The notes under the pieces were generated by a model. It searched no databases. It saw only the letters and a program-made list of their open reading frames with translations, and was not told the DNA's origin. The translations under genes were made by a program, and so were the position numbers. A stretch of 64,000 nt of DNA from Denitrolinea sp034411715 (GTDB taxonomy: Bacteria; Chloroflexota; Anaerolineae; Anaerolineales; Villigracilaceae): assembly GCA_034411715.1 (NCBI GenBank), contig DAOUMJ010000209.1:13445-77444 (forward strand), read 5' to 3'. Every line of letters begins with the position of its first letter. Position 1 is the first letter of the stretch. Shown piece after piece: positions 24,164 through 33,566 of this stretch.

Positions 24164-25591
24164 ATGGAAGCACAAACCAATCTTAGAGAAACGATCACCA
24201 TCAATCCCAAACTGGCCCAGCGCATCAAAGACGAATTGGGACAGAACGTCTATCTCTGCTATCAATGCGTCAAATGCACCAGCGGCTGTCCGCTGGCGGA
24301 ATATTTCGACTGGCAGCCCAACCAGGTCATGCGCGCCGTGCAACTGGGACAGGAGGACATCGCCCTCCATGCAAAGACTCCGTGGCTGTGCGCGTCTTGC
24401 CAGGTTTGCGCGACGCGTTGCCCACAGGGGCTGGACGTGACGGGGATCATGGCCTTCCTGACGCGCGAAGCGATTCAAAACGGAATCGAACCCGAGGTCC
24501 CGGAGGTGGACGCGCTGAATCAAGCCTTCCAGCGCGAAGTGCGTCTGTGGGGACGATCCTATGAATTGGGATTGATGGCGGAGATGAAACTCCGCACCGG
24601 ACGATTGACAGAGGACCTGGATCTCGGCGTGCGAATCATCGGCAAGAACAAACTGCCGTTCCTGCCCAAACGCGTGAGACCCCCGAAGCGCCCCAAGCCC
24701 GTGCCTGCCGCGGCAGACACGGTCGCTTACTACCCCGGATGTTCGCTCCACTCCACCGCCAAAGAATACGACGCCTCCGCCAAAGCCGTGTGCGAGGCGC
24801 TGGGGCTGAAATTGCACGAGCCGCCCGGCTGGGTCTGCTGCGGAAGCACGCCCATCCATCGCGCCTACCCCGAAACCGCCCTGCGCCTGCCCATGGAAAA
24901 CCTGCGCCTGGTCGAGCAAAGCGGACTGAACGAGGTGGTGATGCCCTGCGCGGCCTGCTTCAACCACACGCGCATGGCCTTGCACGAGATTCACCACGAT
25001 CCGCAGCGAAAAGCGGAAGTGGAACAGGCGATGGGCTACGCTTATCGCGACCGCGTACGCGTCAGCGCGTTGTGCGAAGCGCTCTTCCGCCGCGTGGGCG
25101 CGCAGAAAGTCGCGGACAAAGTGAAACGTCCGCTGGCTGGCTTGCGCGTGGTCTGCTATTACGGCTGTCTGTTGACGCGTCCGCCGCAGATCACCGGCGC
25201 GGCGCACCCGGAAAACCCGACCGAAATGGACGCGCTGATGTCCGCCCTGGGCGCGGAGGTGAAGGATTGGTCGTATAAAACCACCTGTTGCGGCGCGACC
25301 CATTCGCTTTCCCGCCCGGATATCGTCCGCAAACTCAGCAGTAATCTGATCGAACACGCCCGCGAGGCTGGCGCGGATGCGATGGCGGTCGCCTGTCCGC
25401 TGTGCCACACCAACCTGGACGCGCGCCAGTTCCAGATGAAACTGGAACAGCCGATGCCGATCTTCTACTTCACGCAGTTGATGGCAATAGCCCTGGGCTT
25501 GCCCGAGAAAGCCGCGGCGCTCGAAAAGAACCTGGTTGATCCGCGCCCGTTGTTGCAAAGCAAAGCGATGCTGCGCGGCAATCACTCCTGA
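24164..25591 (+). CDS. hdrD: HdrC-HdrB fusion (HdrD-like CCG-domain protein)
   Basis: A 475-residue fusion. Residues 30-90 are HdrC-like with two [4Fe-4S] motifs (C32, C35, C38, C42 and C76, C79, C82, C86). From about residue 188 follows HdrB with two CCG domains: YPGCSLH, WVCCGST and PCAAC, then YYGCLLT, TTCCGATH and ACPLCHTN. Such CCG motifs bind non-cubane [4Fe-4S] clusters. In this context the unit more likely delivers electrons to MetV than reduces a CoM-CoB disulfide, for which no partner genes are seen. The start has AAAGGAG 8 nt upstream. The 3' end overlaps the end of the convergent ABC gene by 10 nt. Confidence 0.9.
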   Translation: MEAQTNLRETITINPKLAQRIKDELGQNVYLCYQCVKCTSGCPLAEYFDWQPNQVMRAVQLGQEDIALHAKTPWLCASCQVCATRCPQGLDVTGIMAFLTREAIQNGIEPEVPEVDALNQAFQREVRLWGRSYELGLMAEMKLRTGRLTEDLDLGVRIIGKNKLPFLPKRVRPPKRPKPVPAAADTVAYYPGCSLHSTAKEYDASAKAVCEALGLKLHEPPGWVCCGSTPIHRAYPETALRLPMENLRLVEQSGLNEVVMPCAACFNHTRMALHEIHHDPQRKAEVEQAMGYAYRDRVRVSALCEALFRRVGAQKVADKVKRPLAGLRVVCYYGCLLTRPPQITGAAHPENPTEMDALMSALGAEVKDWSYKTTCCGATHSLSRPDIVRKLSSNLIEHAREAGADAMAVACPLCHTNLDARQFQMKLEQPMPIFYFTQLMAIALGLPEKAAALEKNLVDPRPLLQSKAMLRGNHS

Positions 25592-27375
25592 AACCCCGTC
25601 TTATACAACCTGAAATAATAGCCGCCCTTCTCCAGCAACTCGCGGTGATCCCCCTGCTCGATGACGCGGCCATCATGGATGACGACGATCCTGTCCGCGT
25701 TGGTGATGGTGGACAGGCGATGCGCGATGACGAAGGACGTGCGTCCCTTCAACAAGGTCGCGAGCGCGGATTGGATGACCTGCTCGGTTTGCGTATCCAC
25801 CGAGGAGGTGGCTTCATCCAGAATCAGGATTCGAGGGTCGGCCAGCAGCGCGCGGGCGAAGGAGATGAGTTGCCGCTGACCCACCGATAGCAGAACGCCG
25901 CCCTCCTCCACCGATGTGTCGTAACCGTTTTTCAGTTGCGAAATAAATTCGTGCGCGCCAACGGCAGTCGCGGCGGCGATCACTTCGCCGTCGGCCGCGT
26001 CCAACCTTCCAAACAAAATATTTTCCTTCGCCGTCCCGTTGAACAGGAACGGGTCTTGCAGGACCATCCCCATTTGGCGGCGAAGCGACTGCTGAGTCGT
26101 CGTCCGCAGGTCGAAGCCGTCCACGAGCACGCGGCCCGAGGTCGGGTCGTGGAAGCGGGCCAGCAGTTTGACGAGGGTCGTCTTGCCCGCGCCCGTCTCG
26201 CCGACGAGGGCGACGGTCTCGCCGGCGCGGATGTCGAGAGAGATGCCGTCCAGCACGAGGGTCGGATCGTCGGCGTAATGGAACGAAACGCCGTCGAAGC
26301 GGACGTCCCCGCGCAGGGGCGGGAGGCCGCGGGCGTCGGGAGCGTCCTGCACTTCCACTTCGGAATCGAGCAGGGCCAGGATGCGCTCCCCGCCTGCCAT
26401 GGTGGACTGGAGGTCGTTGAAGCGGCGGCTCAGGTCGCGGATCGGCTCGAAGAAGCGGTCAACGTAAAGGATGAAGGCCACCAGCACGCCGGCGGTGATC
26501 TGCTCGCCCAATACCGCCGCGCCGCCAAGCCAGACGACCAGCATGACAGCGATGGCGCCCAGCGCGTCCACGGTGGGGCCGAAGAACGAGGCGATGCGCG
26601 CCGCGTGGATCGAGCGCTCCAGGTGATAGCGGTTGACAGTATCGGCAAATTGCCGGTAATTGTAGCCCTGGCGCGAAAAAGCCTGCACCACGCGCACCGC
26701 GTTGACGTTTTCCGCCAGCACCGAGTTGACCCACGAGACGGCGGCGCGCACCTTGCGGTAGGCGGCGCGCGAGACGCGGCGGAAGTAGACCGTCGCCAGC
26801 GCCATCAGCGGCAGGACGCTGAAGGTGATGAGCGCCAGCCGCAGGTTCATGGTCAGCATGATGACGACGATGAAGAAGAGGGTGAACAGGTCGCGGGTGA
26901 TGGCCAGCACCGCCCAGGTCAGGAAGTCGCGCAGGGTTTCCACGTCGTTGACGACGCGGGTGATGATGCGTCCCACCGAGTAGCGGCTGTAGAAGCCGAG
27001 CGAGAGTTCCTGCAGGCGGCGGAAGAGGGTGAGGCGCACGTCGTAGATGACGGACTGTCCCACCCAGGCCATCAGGTTGACGCGCAGGTAAATGAAAAGC
27101 CATTGCAGAACCGCCGCGCCCAGGTAGGCCAGGACGATCCAGCGCAGGGAGTCGTAATCCCGCGCTGCCAGGCCGTTGTCAATGGCGAGTTTGACGAAAT
27201 ACGGCCCCGCGACCGCCGCGGCCGAGGCGCCCAGCATCAGCAGCATGGCAAGGAACAATTTCCAGGCATAGGGCCGCGCAAAGGCGAACAGCCGCCGCGC
27301 CACGCGCGGGTCGTAGGATTTGTCGTATTGTTCTTCGGATTGAATCACATAAGAGGGTGGAGTGATGGTGGTCAT
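25582..27375 (-). CDS. ABC exporter, fused permease-ATPase (second gene of pair)
   Basis: A 597-residue half-transporter. Residues about 25-320 form six membrane helices typical of the type I exporter fold; the ATPase domain has Walker A GETGAGKTT, the signature LSVGQRQL and Walker B ILILDEATSSVD followed by the H-loop AHRLST. The signature motif LSVGQ, in place of LSGGQ, marks the non-canonical half of heterodimeric exporters. It lies 38 nt downstream of another half-transporter on the same strand, with a MarR gene before that, suggesting a heterodimeric efflux pump. Substrate unknown. Confidence 0.9.
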   Translation of the reverse strand: MTTITPPSYVIQSEEQYDKSYDPRVARRLFAFARPYAWKLFLAMLLMLGASAAAVAGPYFVKLAIDNGLAARDYDSLRWIVLAYLGAAVLQWLFIYLRVNLMAWVGQSVIYDVRLTLFRRLQELSLGFYSRYSVGRIITRVVNDVETLRDFLTWAVLAITRDLFTLFFIVVIMLTMNLRLALITFSVLPLMALATVYFRRVSRAAYRKVRAAVSWVNSVLAENVNAVRVVQAFSRQGYNYRQFADTVNRYHLERSIHAARIASFFGPTVDALGAIAVMLVVWLGGAAVLGEQITAGVLVAFILYVDRFFEPIRDLSRRFNDLQSTMAGGERILALLDSEVEVQDAPDARGLPPLRGDVRFDGVSFHYADDPTLVLDGISLDIRAGETVALVGETGAGKTTLVKLLARFHDPTSGRVLVDGFDLRTTTQQSLRRQMGMVLQDPFLFNGTAKENILFGRLDAADGEVIAAATAVGAHEFISQLKNGYDTSVEEGGVLLSVGQRQLISFARALLADPRILILDEATSSVDTQTEQVIQSALATLLKGRTSFVIAHRLSTITNADRIVVIHDGRVIEQGDHRELLEKGGYYFRLYKTGFQE

Positions 27376-27382
27376 TGGGTAT

Positions 27383-27475
27383 GTGTCAGGTTTCAGGTTT
27401 CAAGTGTCAGGTTTCAAGGTGTCGCCGTCCTGAGCGGACTCCCCTCTCCCCGAATGGGGAGAGGGGTTGGGAAGG
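27383..27475. repeat. Mixed repeats between the two ABC genes
   Basis: Tandem gtgtcaggtttcaggtttca units (27383-27420) followed by the palindrome cccctctccccgaatgggga (27440-27459) with gaggggttgggaagg. The second part is inside the C-terminal codons of the upstream ABC gene. Confidence 0.7.
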
Positions 27476-29270
27476 GCGGAGTGACCAGCGGATAGGAAGC
27501 GGATAATCGGATGGAAGGCGCGCTATCCGCTTCTTCGGACGGTTTGTATTGCATCAACTGCAAATCGTGAATCTCCCGGTACAGCCCGCCCTGGGCCAGC
27601 AGTTCGGCGTGGCGGCCGCGCTGGACGATGCGCCCGTCGTCCATCACCAGGATCAGGTCGGCGCGGCGGACGGTGGCGAGGCGGTGGGCGATGACGAAGG
27701 TGGTGCGGCCTTCCATCAGGCGGTCGAGCGCTTCCTGGATCAACTTTTCGGTCTGCGTGTCCACGCTGGAGGTGGAGTCGTCCAAAATCAAAATGCGCGG
27801 GTCCATCAGCAGGGCGCGGGCGATGGCCACGCGCTGGCGCTGTCCGCCGCTCAGGGTCACGCCGCGCTCGCCGACCAGGGTGTCGTACCCTTTTGGAAAT
27901 CCCACGATGAAATCGTGCGCCTGCGCGGCCCGCGCCGCGGCGACGATCTCCTCCTCGCCGGCGTCGGGGCGGCCATAGGCGACGTTGGCGCGGATCGTAT
28001 CGGAGAACAACAGCGAGGTTTGCAGGACGATGCCGATCTGCTTTCGCAACGAGAGCAGGTCCACCGTCCGCACGTCGCGGCCGTCCACCAGCAGCGCGCC
28101 CTCGGTCACGTCGTAGAAGCGCGGGATGAGATTGACGAGCGAGGTCTTGCCCGAGCCCGTCCCCCCGATCAGCGCGACGAGTTGGTTCGGCTCCACGGCC
28201 AGGTGGATGCCGGTCAGCGCGACCGACTTCTCGTCCTGATAGCGAAGCGAGACGCCGCGGAATTCGACGCGGCCGCGCAGGGCGGGAAGAACCTCCGCTT
28301 CGCGCGGCGACCGAATGGCGGGTTCCGTTTCGAGAATCTCCAGCGCACGCTGGGCGCCCGCGCCCGCCTCCCCCGCCGCGTTGACCAGCCAGGCGATCTG
28401 CTGGACGGGCGCGGAAAGCATCAGCCAGTAGGCGTTGAAGGCCACGATCCCGCCGACGGTCAGCCTGCCTTCGAGAACCATCCGCCCGCCGAAGATCAGG
28501 ATGAGGATTGTGCCGAGGGCGATCAGCAGGTTGGTGGTGGGCATGACCTTGGACCATTCGCCGATGATGCGGACGCGCGAGTCGAAGTACGTGCGGTTGG
28601 CCTGCTCGAAGCGTCCGATCTCGTAGGGTTCGCGGGCGAAGGCGCGCACCACCTGCACGCCGCTGACGCTCTCCTGCAAGCGGGTCGAGAGGTCGCCGAG
28701 GGCCGTGTCCACCCTGTAGAACAAGCGCGTGACGCGCCCGCCGAAGTCGGCGGTGATCATCACCATCGGGATCAGCGGCAGGAGCGCGATGGCCGCCAGG
28801 CGGGAGTCCGCCGAGAACAGGGCGGCCGTCACGCCGACGGCGATGAAGGCCAGTTGGACGATCTCGATGAGGCTGCCGCCGGCGAAGTTCTGGATGGCGC
28901 GCACGTCTTCGATGCAGCGGGTGATCAGTTGTCCCGTCTGGGCGTGATCGTGGTACGTGAAGGGCAGATGCTGGATGCGGTCGTACATCGCGTTGCGCAG
29001 GTCATAGCCGATGCGCGCGGCCACCCACTCGGAGAAATAGCGCTGGAAGAAATTGAGCAGGGCGGTCGTTAATCCCAGTCCCAGCAGGATCAGGGCGGCG
29101 CGCGCGAGGTAATCCGTCTCGCCCTGAAGCAGTCCCTGATCCACCACGTCCTTGAGGATGCGCGGGACGATCAGCGAAAGGCCGGTGATGACCAGCAGGA
29201 TGAGCAGGTTGAGCAGGAGTTTGCCGAGGTAGGGTTTGAGGTAGGAGCGGAGTTTGAAAAGATAGTTCAT
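27414..29270 (-). CDS. ABC exporter, fused permease-ATPase (first gene of pair)
   Basis: A 618-residue half-transporter with an N-terminal six-helix exporter domain and an ATPase domain carrying Walker A GGTGSGKTS, the canonical signature LSGGQRQR, Walker B ILILDDSTSSVD and H-loop AHRLAT. Walker B has Asp-Asp where the catalytic Glu is usual, so this is probably the non-hydrolysing site partner in a heterodimer. The last ~35 residues, after QYKPSEEADS, are low-complexity and are encoded by a cccctctcc palindrome and adjoining repeats, an extension not expected for the family. Confidence 0.9.
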   Translation of the reverse strand: MNYLFKLRSYLKPYLGKLLLNLLILLVITGLSLIVPRILKDVVDQGLLQGETDYLARAALILLGLGLTTALLNFFQRYFSEWVAARIGYDLRNAMYDRIQHLPFTYHDHAQTGQLITRCIEDVRAIQNFAGGSLIEIVQLAFIAVGVTAALFSADSRLAAIALLPLIPMVMITADFGGRVTRLFYRVDTALGDLSTRLQESVSGVQVVRAFAREPYEIGRFEQANRTYFDSRVRIIGEWSKVMPTTNLLIALGTILILIFGGRMVLEGRLTVGGIVAFNAYWLMLSAPVQQIAWLVNAAGEAGAGAQRALEILETEPAIRSPREAEVLPALRGRVEFRGVSLRYQDEKSVALTGIHLAVEPNQLVALIGGTGSGKTSLVNLIPRFYDVTEGALLVDGRDVRTVDLLSLRKQIGIVLQTSLLFSDTIRANVAYGRPDAGEEEIVAAARAAQAHDFIVGFPKGYDTLVGERGVTLSGGQRQRVAIARALLMDPRILILDDSTSSVDTQTEKLIQEALDRLMEGRTTFVIAHRLATVRRADLILVMDDGRIVQRGRHAELLAQGGLYREIHDLQLMQYKPSEEADSAPSIRLSASYPLVTPPFPTPLPIRGEGSPLRTATP

Positions 29271-29275
29271 TGGTT

Positions 29276-29400
29276 GCGTAGTTTGGTAGTGGGTAGTTGG
29301 GTAGTTGGGTAGTTATGTAGTTTGGTAGTTGTGTAGTTCGGTAGTCGATTCGTCGAGTGGTCAAATGGTCGGATAGTCTGATAGTCGGGTGGTTGGATGA
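29276..29400. repeat. GTAGTTGGGTAGTT tandem repeat
   Basis: About a dozen imperfect units of gtagttgggtagtt and gatagtcggatag between the MarR gene and the ABC pair. It is low-complexity with no open frame of interest. A small hairpin, caacgtctccagacgttgg, follows at about 29412. Confidence 0.75.
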
Positions 29401-29466
29401 GGCGCGGAGTCCAACGTCTCCAGACGTTGGGGAAAAGCCTGGAGACTTTTGAGTCCGCTTAAACGA

Positions 29467-29907
29467 TTAGGGTGTGGGGTAATTGAATGCGGCGCGCAGG
29501 AGGGAAAGCGCCTGCCCGATCTGCTCGGTCTGTGCGGGCAGAAGGGACTGGAAGCGTTCGGCCAGCCAGGCTTCCGTCTCGGCACGGATGGCGGAGAGGA
29601 CGCGCTGCCCCTCCTCGGTCAACGAGAGATGGACGCGGCGGCGGTCGCGGCTGTCGGCGAGGCGCGTCACCAGTTTCCTGTTGACCAGCGCGTCCACCGC
29701 CCGGCTGGCTTGTGAGCGGCCGAGGCGTCCCTCCTCGGCCAGCGCGCTGACGGAATCGTGTCCCTTGCGGATGCGCCGCAGCGCCTGGAACTGCTCCACG
29801 GTCAGCCCGAAGCGCTCGGCCGCCACGCCGCGAATCTGGCCGCGCGTCTGCCGCCATACGGGAGGGATGGTCTCCCAGAATTTTTCGATCAAATCGGTGG
29901 TTGACAT
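29467..29907 (-). CDS. MarR-family transcriptional regulator
   Basis: A 146-residue winged-helix regulator. The ATG at 29907 is chosen because MSTTDLIEKFWETIPPVWR begins the usual MarR helix 1; the frame extends 44 codons upstream without family similarity. The recognition region is VSALAEEGRLGRSQASRAVDALVNRKLVTR, with the wing DSRDRRRVHLSLTEEG. It precedes two ABC exporter genes on the same strand and probably represses them in response to a small molecule. A palindrome overlapping its promoter is described separately. Confidence 0.9.
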   Translation of the reverse strand: MSTTDLIEKFWETIPPVWRQTRGQIRGVAAERFGLTVEQFQALRRIRKGHDSVSALAEEGRLGRSQASRAVDALVNRKLVTRLADSRDRRRVHLSLTEEGQRVLSAIRAETEAWLAERFQSLLPAQTEQIGQALSLLRAAFNYPTP

Positions 29908-29926
29908 GGAATTGGCTGCGCTCCAG

Positions 29927-29952
29927 AATAGTTGCGTTTTGAAACTATTATA
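29927..29952 (-). promoter_or_regulatory. Candidate MarR operator and -10 box
   Basis: AATAGTT and AACTATT (29927-29933 and 29943-29949) are a perfect inverted repeat with a 9-nt spacer, upstream of the MarR start. On the minus strand it overlaps a TATAAT box (29952-29947). Size and position fit an autoregulatory MarR site. Confidence 0.5.
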
Positions 29953-30109
29953 GCACAGGAGGATGCCCGCTTTTTGGGGAGAAGAACGAAGAAGGCGCGC
30001 GTAAACCATGTCAGTGGGACAAGTCCATAGCGAAACCATGCTTTTGGGCGAGGGATGGTAAAATCACAACACAAAAAGCGATCATCTCTTACGGAAACAG
30101 GGAAATCTC

Positions 30110-32815
30110 ATGCCAACGATCAACCGCTACGAAAGACAATTCCTCGACGCGCTGAAAGACATCTTCGTCGGCGCAAAAGTGGAAGGGGATTCGGGCTACA
30201 TCAACCTGATGAAGATCAAGTCGCGCTATTTTACCGCGGGCGTCTTTCCGCAGTTAATGAAAGACATCGAAAAAGCCTGCAAGCCTTTTGAGAAGCCCTT
30301 CCGCGAGGAATTGTTCGATAAACTCTACGATTTCTTCAAGCGTTATTTCAGCGAAAGCGGCTCGATCTATTTCCGCTATACGGCTTTGCACAACAACGTG
30401 TACGAGAGGGTGTACACCGACGACCGCGACGTGATGTTGTTCTGGAAGACGCACATGCTGTATTACGTCAAGACCGACCGATTGTTCAACAGCATGGAAA
30501 TCGAAGTGGACGGCGAGAAATTCTTCTTCGACGTTTCGGGGATGGAACTTAAACGCGCCAACGAAAAGCGCGAGTTGACCTACGCCTTTCAGTCATACAA
30601 AAGCGGCAAAGCAATTTTGTCCGTTGGTTATTCCGAAAAGGGACGCAAGACCAAGATTGACGACATCCTGCGCGCCTTGAAGGAAAAGGGCATCACGCTC
30701 GGCGAAGAGACGCTCGAAAAAGCCTTCCGCGTTTTCGAGAAGCAAAGCGAAGTGGATTACTTCATCAACAAGAACGCCAAAGCCTTCCTCAAAGAGCAAT
30801 TCGACTTATGGCGGTATCAATATGTGTTTTCAGGCGAGAGCGACTTCGACGAGACGCGTCTGAAACAACTGCAAGCCATCAAGGGCATTGCCTACAAGAT
30901 CATTGACTTCATCGCCCAATTTGAAGACGAACTGGTGCGCGTGTGGAATAAACCCAAGTTTGTTAGAAACTCGCACTACATCATCACCCTCGACCACGTC
31001 ATTGCGAGAAGCGGAGCGACGAAGCAATCTCCCAATGGCAAGAAGAAAGGCCGCGAACAGGGGATTGCTTCGGGTCTCGATACGGCGGGAGAACGCCGCC
31101 TACTCGACCCTCGCAATGACGGACTGCTTGCGAAGATTTTCGCCCACAAAGGCATGAAAGTTCAATTGCAGGAATGGCAGGATTTGGGCATGGTGGATTC
31201 CAGGTTCAAACTCGACCAGGTTCTCGAAAAGGACTTGCTCGGCGAACCCATTCACCCGCAAGTTCAATTCCTGCCGCTGGACACCAAATATTTCCCCGAT
31301 TTGGAACTGGATATTCTGGCGCTCTTCGACGATCTCGATTCTGCTCTGGATGGCTGGTTGATTCACAGCGAGAATTATCAGGCGCTGAATACGTTTTCGC
31401 GGAAATTTCAGGAGCGAGTGAAGTGCGTACATATTGATCCGCCGTACAATACGGAAACAAGCGGCTTTCTTTACGCAAATACATACCAACATTCCAGTTG
31501 GCTTACAATGATGGAAAATCGCATCGCAGAAAGTGTGGGGTTTTTGACACGAGACGGTTCAGTGTTATGTCACATTGACGAAAACGAATACGAAAGATTG
31601 CATTTGCTGTTTGAGCAACTCTCTATCCCAAACGCAGGTACCATAACATGGGACAAAAGAAATCCGATGAATTCGGGAAGCGGTATAGCAACTCAACACG
31701 AGTATATTGTTTGGAGAACCAAGCAAGAATCCCCGATTTACCTTAGAAACGAGAGCGTTTTAGAAATGCTTCAAGTGGCGCGCGAGTTGGTGAAGAAATA
31801 CGGAAAAGGATCGGAGAAGGCTCAGAAAGAATATGCGACATGGGTGACAAATAATGAAAACTTATCAGGAGGCGAAAAGGCTTATCGTTATCTTGATAAG
31901 GAGGGTGTAGTCTATCAAAGCGTAAGTTTGAGAGCTCCCGAACCAAGAACCGACCCCAAGTTCTTTGTACCCTTAATTCATCCTGTCACCAAGAAACCCT
32001 GCGCCGTTCCTCCAAATGGGTTTTCTCGAACTCCCGACACTCTGAAGAGAATGGTGGATGACGGCGAGATCATTTTTGGTGATGATGAGACAACGCAACC
32101 CCGACAAAAAGTGCCGCTAACCGAAGGGAAAAGAAGACAAATTGCATCACTCATTCAAGACGGTAAAAAGGGTAAAGCAGACTTAGATTTACTGGGACTT
32201 GATTTTCCTTACTGTCATCCAGTTTCTCTATATGAGAGATTGACGGGTGCGGCATCGGATTCCCCCGATGACATTGTTCTAGATTTCTTTGCTGGTTCTG
32301 GAACAACTGCGCATGCTGTATTCAAGTTGAATCGTCTCGATAACGGCAAGCGCAAGTACATTCTGGTCGAAATGGGCGAGCATTTCAACACGGTCATCTT
32401 GCCGCGCGTCAAGAAGGTTGCCTTTAACGATACATGGAAAGACGGCAAGGCACAGGCAGGCAAAGGCATCAGCCACTTTGCCAAGTACTTTGAACTGGAA
32501 CAATACGAAGACGCCCTGCGCCGCGCCCGCTATGAAGAAAGCGATCTGTTCGCCGCCAGTGACGCCTACACCAGTTACGTCTTCCTGCGCGACTTGAAAA
32601 TGCTCGAGGCGGTGTCGCTCGACAAGATGAAGAACAAGGTGGATGTCCAGTTGGATAAACTCTACGATGGCATTGACCTGGCTGAAACGCTCTCGTGCGT
32701 CACGGGCAAGTGGATCAAGCGTATTACCAAAGATATGGTCGAGTTTCAGGATGGCACATCCGCAAGTTTGACGGAGCCTGATTGGGCGCTGGTCAAGCCG
32801 TTGGTGTGGTGGTAA
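30110..32815 (+). CDS. mod: Type III restriction-modification system, methyltransferase (Mod)
   Basis: A 901-residue DNA adenine methyltransferase of the beta class. The catalytic motif DPPYN is at residues 443-447 and the AdoMet motif FAGSGTT near 727, in the beta-class order of type III Mod proteins. An N-terminal region of about 300 residues, larger than in classical Mod, precedes the catalytic part. Res lies 1.6 kb downstream with three small genes between. Residues about 297-338 are encoded by a palindromic repeat (VIARSGATKQS ... RNDGLL) inserted in frame ahead of the catalytic domain. The start ATG follows GGGAAATCTC with no strong Shine-Dalgarno. Confidence 0.92.
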   Translation: MPTINRYERQFLDALKDIFVGAKVEGDSGYINLMKIKSRYFTAGVFPQLMKDIEKACKPFEKPFREELFDKLYDFFKRYFSESGSIYFRYTALHNNVYERVYTDDRDVMLFWKTHMLYYVKTDRLFNSMEIEVDGEKFFFDVSGMELKRANEKRELTYAFQSYKSGKAILSVGYSEKGRKTKIDDILRALKEKGITLGEETLEKAFRVFEKQSEVDYFINKNAKAFLKEQFDLWRYQYVFSGESDFDETRLKQLQAIKGIAYKIIDFIAQFEDELVRVWNKPKFVRNSHYIITLDHVIARSGATKQSPNGKKKGREQGIASGLDTAGERRLLDPRNDGLLAKIFAHKGMKVQLQEWQDLGMVDSRFKLDQVLEKDLLGEPIHPQVQFLPLDTKYFPDLELDILALFDDLDSALDGWLIHSENYQALNTFSRKFQERVKCVHIDPPYNTETSGFLYANTYQHSSWLTMMENRIAESVGFLTRDGSVLCHIDENEYERLHLLFEQLSIPNAGTITWDKRNPMNSGSGIATQHEYIVWRTKQESPIYLRNESVLEMLQVARELVKKYGKGSEKAQKEYATWVTNNENLSGGEKAYRYLDKEGVVYQSVSLRAPEPRTDPKFFVPLIHPVTKKPCAVPPNGFSRTPDTLKRMVDDGEIIFGDDETTQPRQKVPLTEGKRRQIASLIQDGKKGKADLDLLGLDFPYCHPVSLYERLTGAASDSPDDIVLDFFAGSGTTAHAVFKLNRLDNGKRKYILVEMGEHFNTVILPRVKKVAFNDTWKDGKAQAGKGISHFAKYFELEQYEDALRRARYEESDLFAASDAYTSYVFLRDLKMLEAVSLDKMKNKVDVQLDKLYDGIDLAETLSCVTGKWIKRITKDMVEFQDGTSASLTEPDWALVKPLVWW
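30998..31121. repeat. GTCATTGCGAG palindromic element inside mod
   Basis: Terminal arms gtcattgcgag and ctcgcaatgac, with inner arms cgaagcaatct and ggattgcttcg, span 124 nt. It is read in frame as VIARSGATKQSPNGKK and onward to RNDGLL. A shorter relative lies in res and a fragment before fdhB. Confidence 0.85.
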
Positions 32816-32816
32816 C

Positions 32817-32985
32817 CGTCCACGAATGAAACCACGAATGCACGAATGACCATGCTCGTATTCGTTTATTCGTGAACAATTCGTGGATGGTCGGCGATGG
32901 AAGAACCGTCCACGAATGAAACCACGAATGCACGAATGTTGGCGGTGCGGAATTCGTTTACTCGTGAACAATTCGTGGATGGAGC
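32817..32985. repeat. CCACGAATGAAACCACGAATG repeats downstream of mod
   Basis: Two tandem modules, each with ccacgaatg units on one arm and attcgtttattcgtg plus attcgtggatgg on the other, giving long inverted repeats. Similar modules lie at 33441-33557 and 52498-52615. No gene is seen in them. Confidence 0.8.
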
Positions 32986-33003
32986 TTTTTGAAAGGAGAC
33001 CCT

Positions 33004-33441
33004 ATGTCACTTGTAACGGACGCAACTGGAAACGACCTGACATATAAAATCATCGGCCTTGCTATGGAAGTCCATAATGAGATTGGGCATGGCTTCAAGG
33101 AGGATGTGTACGAGAAGGCGATGGAAGTCAAGCTCAACCATGCGGGCATGGAACCCTTCCGTCAACATGAAGTATTCGTTGATTTTGAAGGAGAAAGGGT
33201 TGCAACCTTCTATTTGGATTTATTTCCAAACAGGCAGGTGGTGGTCGAGATCAAGGCGTTCAGCCACCAACTGACCAACGATGAACTGGCGCAAGTCATA
33301 AACTACTTGAAGGCCGCTGGCGCGCCTGTGAGTCTGTTGCTCAATTTTGGACGCAGAAGATTGGAATATCGGCGCATCTTCCCTGGCAAGGATATGAAAC
33401 CTGTGCAGCGAATTGGCAGGGATAATGCCATCAAAAGGTGA
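33004..33441 (+). CDS. GxxExxY-family protein
   Basis: A 145-residue protein of the GxxExxY family; the motif reads IGHGFKEDVYEKA, followed by the conserved ending IEIKAF...QVINYLKA and LLLNFG. This family resembles PD-(D/E)XK nucleases (candidate residues: Asp in FYLDLF and Glu-x-Lys in VEIKAF), but its function is not established. The start at 33004 has AAAGGAG 6 nt upstream. It sits between mod and res and is bracketed by CCACGAATG repeats on both sides, so it may be a late arrival in the locus. Confidence 0.85.
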   Translation: MSLVTDATGNDLTYKIIGLAMEVHNEIGHGFKEDVYEKAMEVKLNHAGMEPFRQHEVFVDFEGERVATFYLDLFPNRQVVVEIKAFSHQLTNDELAQVINYLKAAGAPVSLLLNFGRRRLEYRRIFPGKDMKPVQRIGRDNAIKR

Positions 33442-33557
33442 CATTGCTTCCAAATTCGTTTATTCGTGAAATATTCGTGGATGGTCTGCCCCGCGAAACC
33501 ATCCAAGAATGATGCCGCGAATTCGTTTATTCGTGATAAATTCGTGGACGGTTCATA
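33441..33557. repeat. CCACGAATG-family repeat between GxxExxY gene and next gene
   Basis: attcgtttattcgtgaaata, ttcgtggatggtc, and later attcgtttattcgtgataaa with ttcgtggacgg. Related to 32817-32985. Confidence 0.75.
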
Positions 33558-33566
33558 CTGGAGCAA

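Noticed and set aside
25936..29072. Plus-strand ORFs of 519 and 507 codons opposite the ABC transporters
   Set aside because: The composition is typical of antisense shadows and the minus strand has complete ABC motifs.
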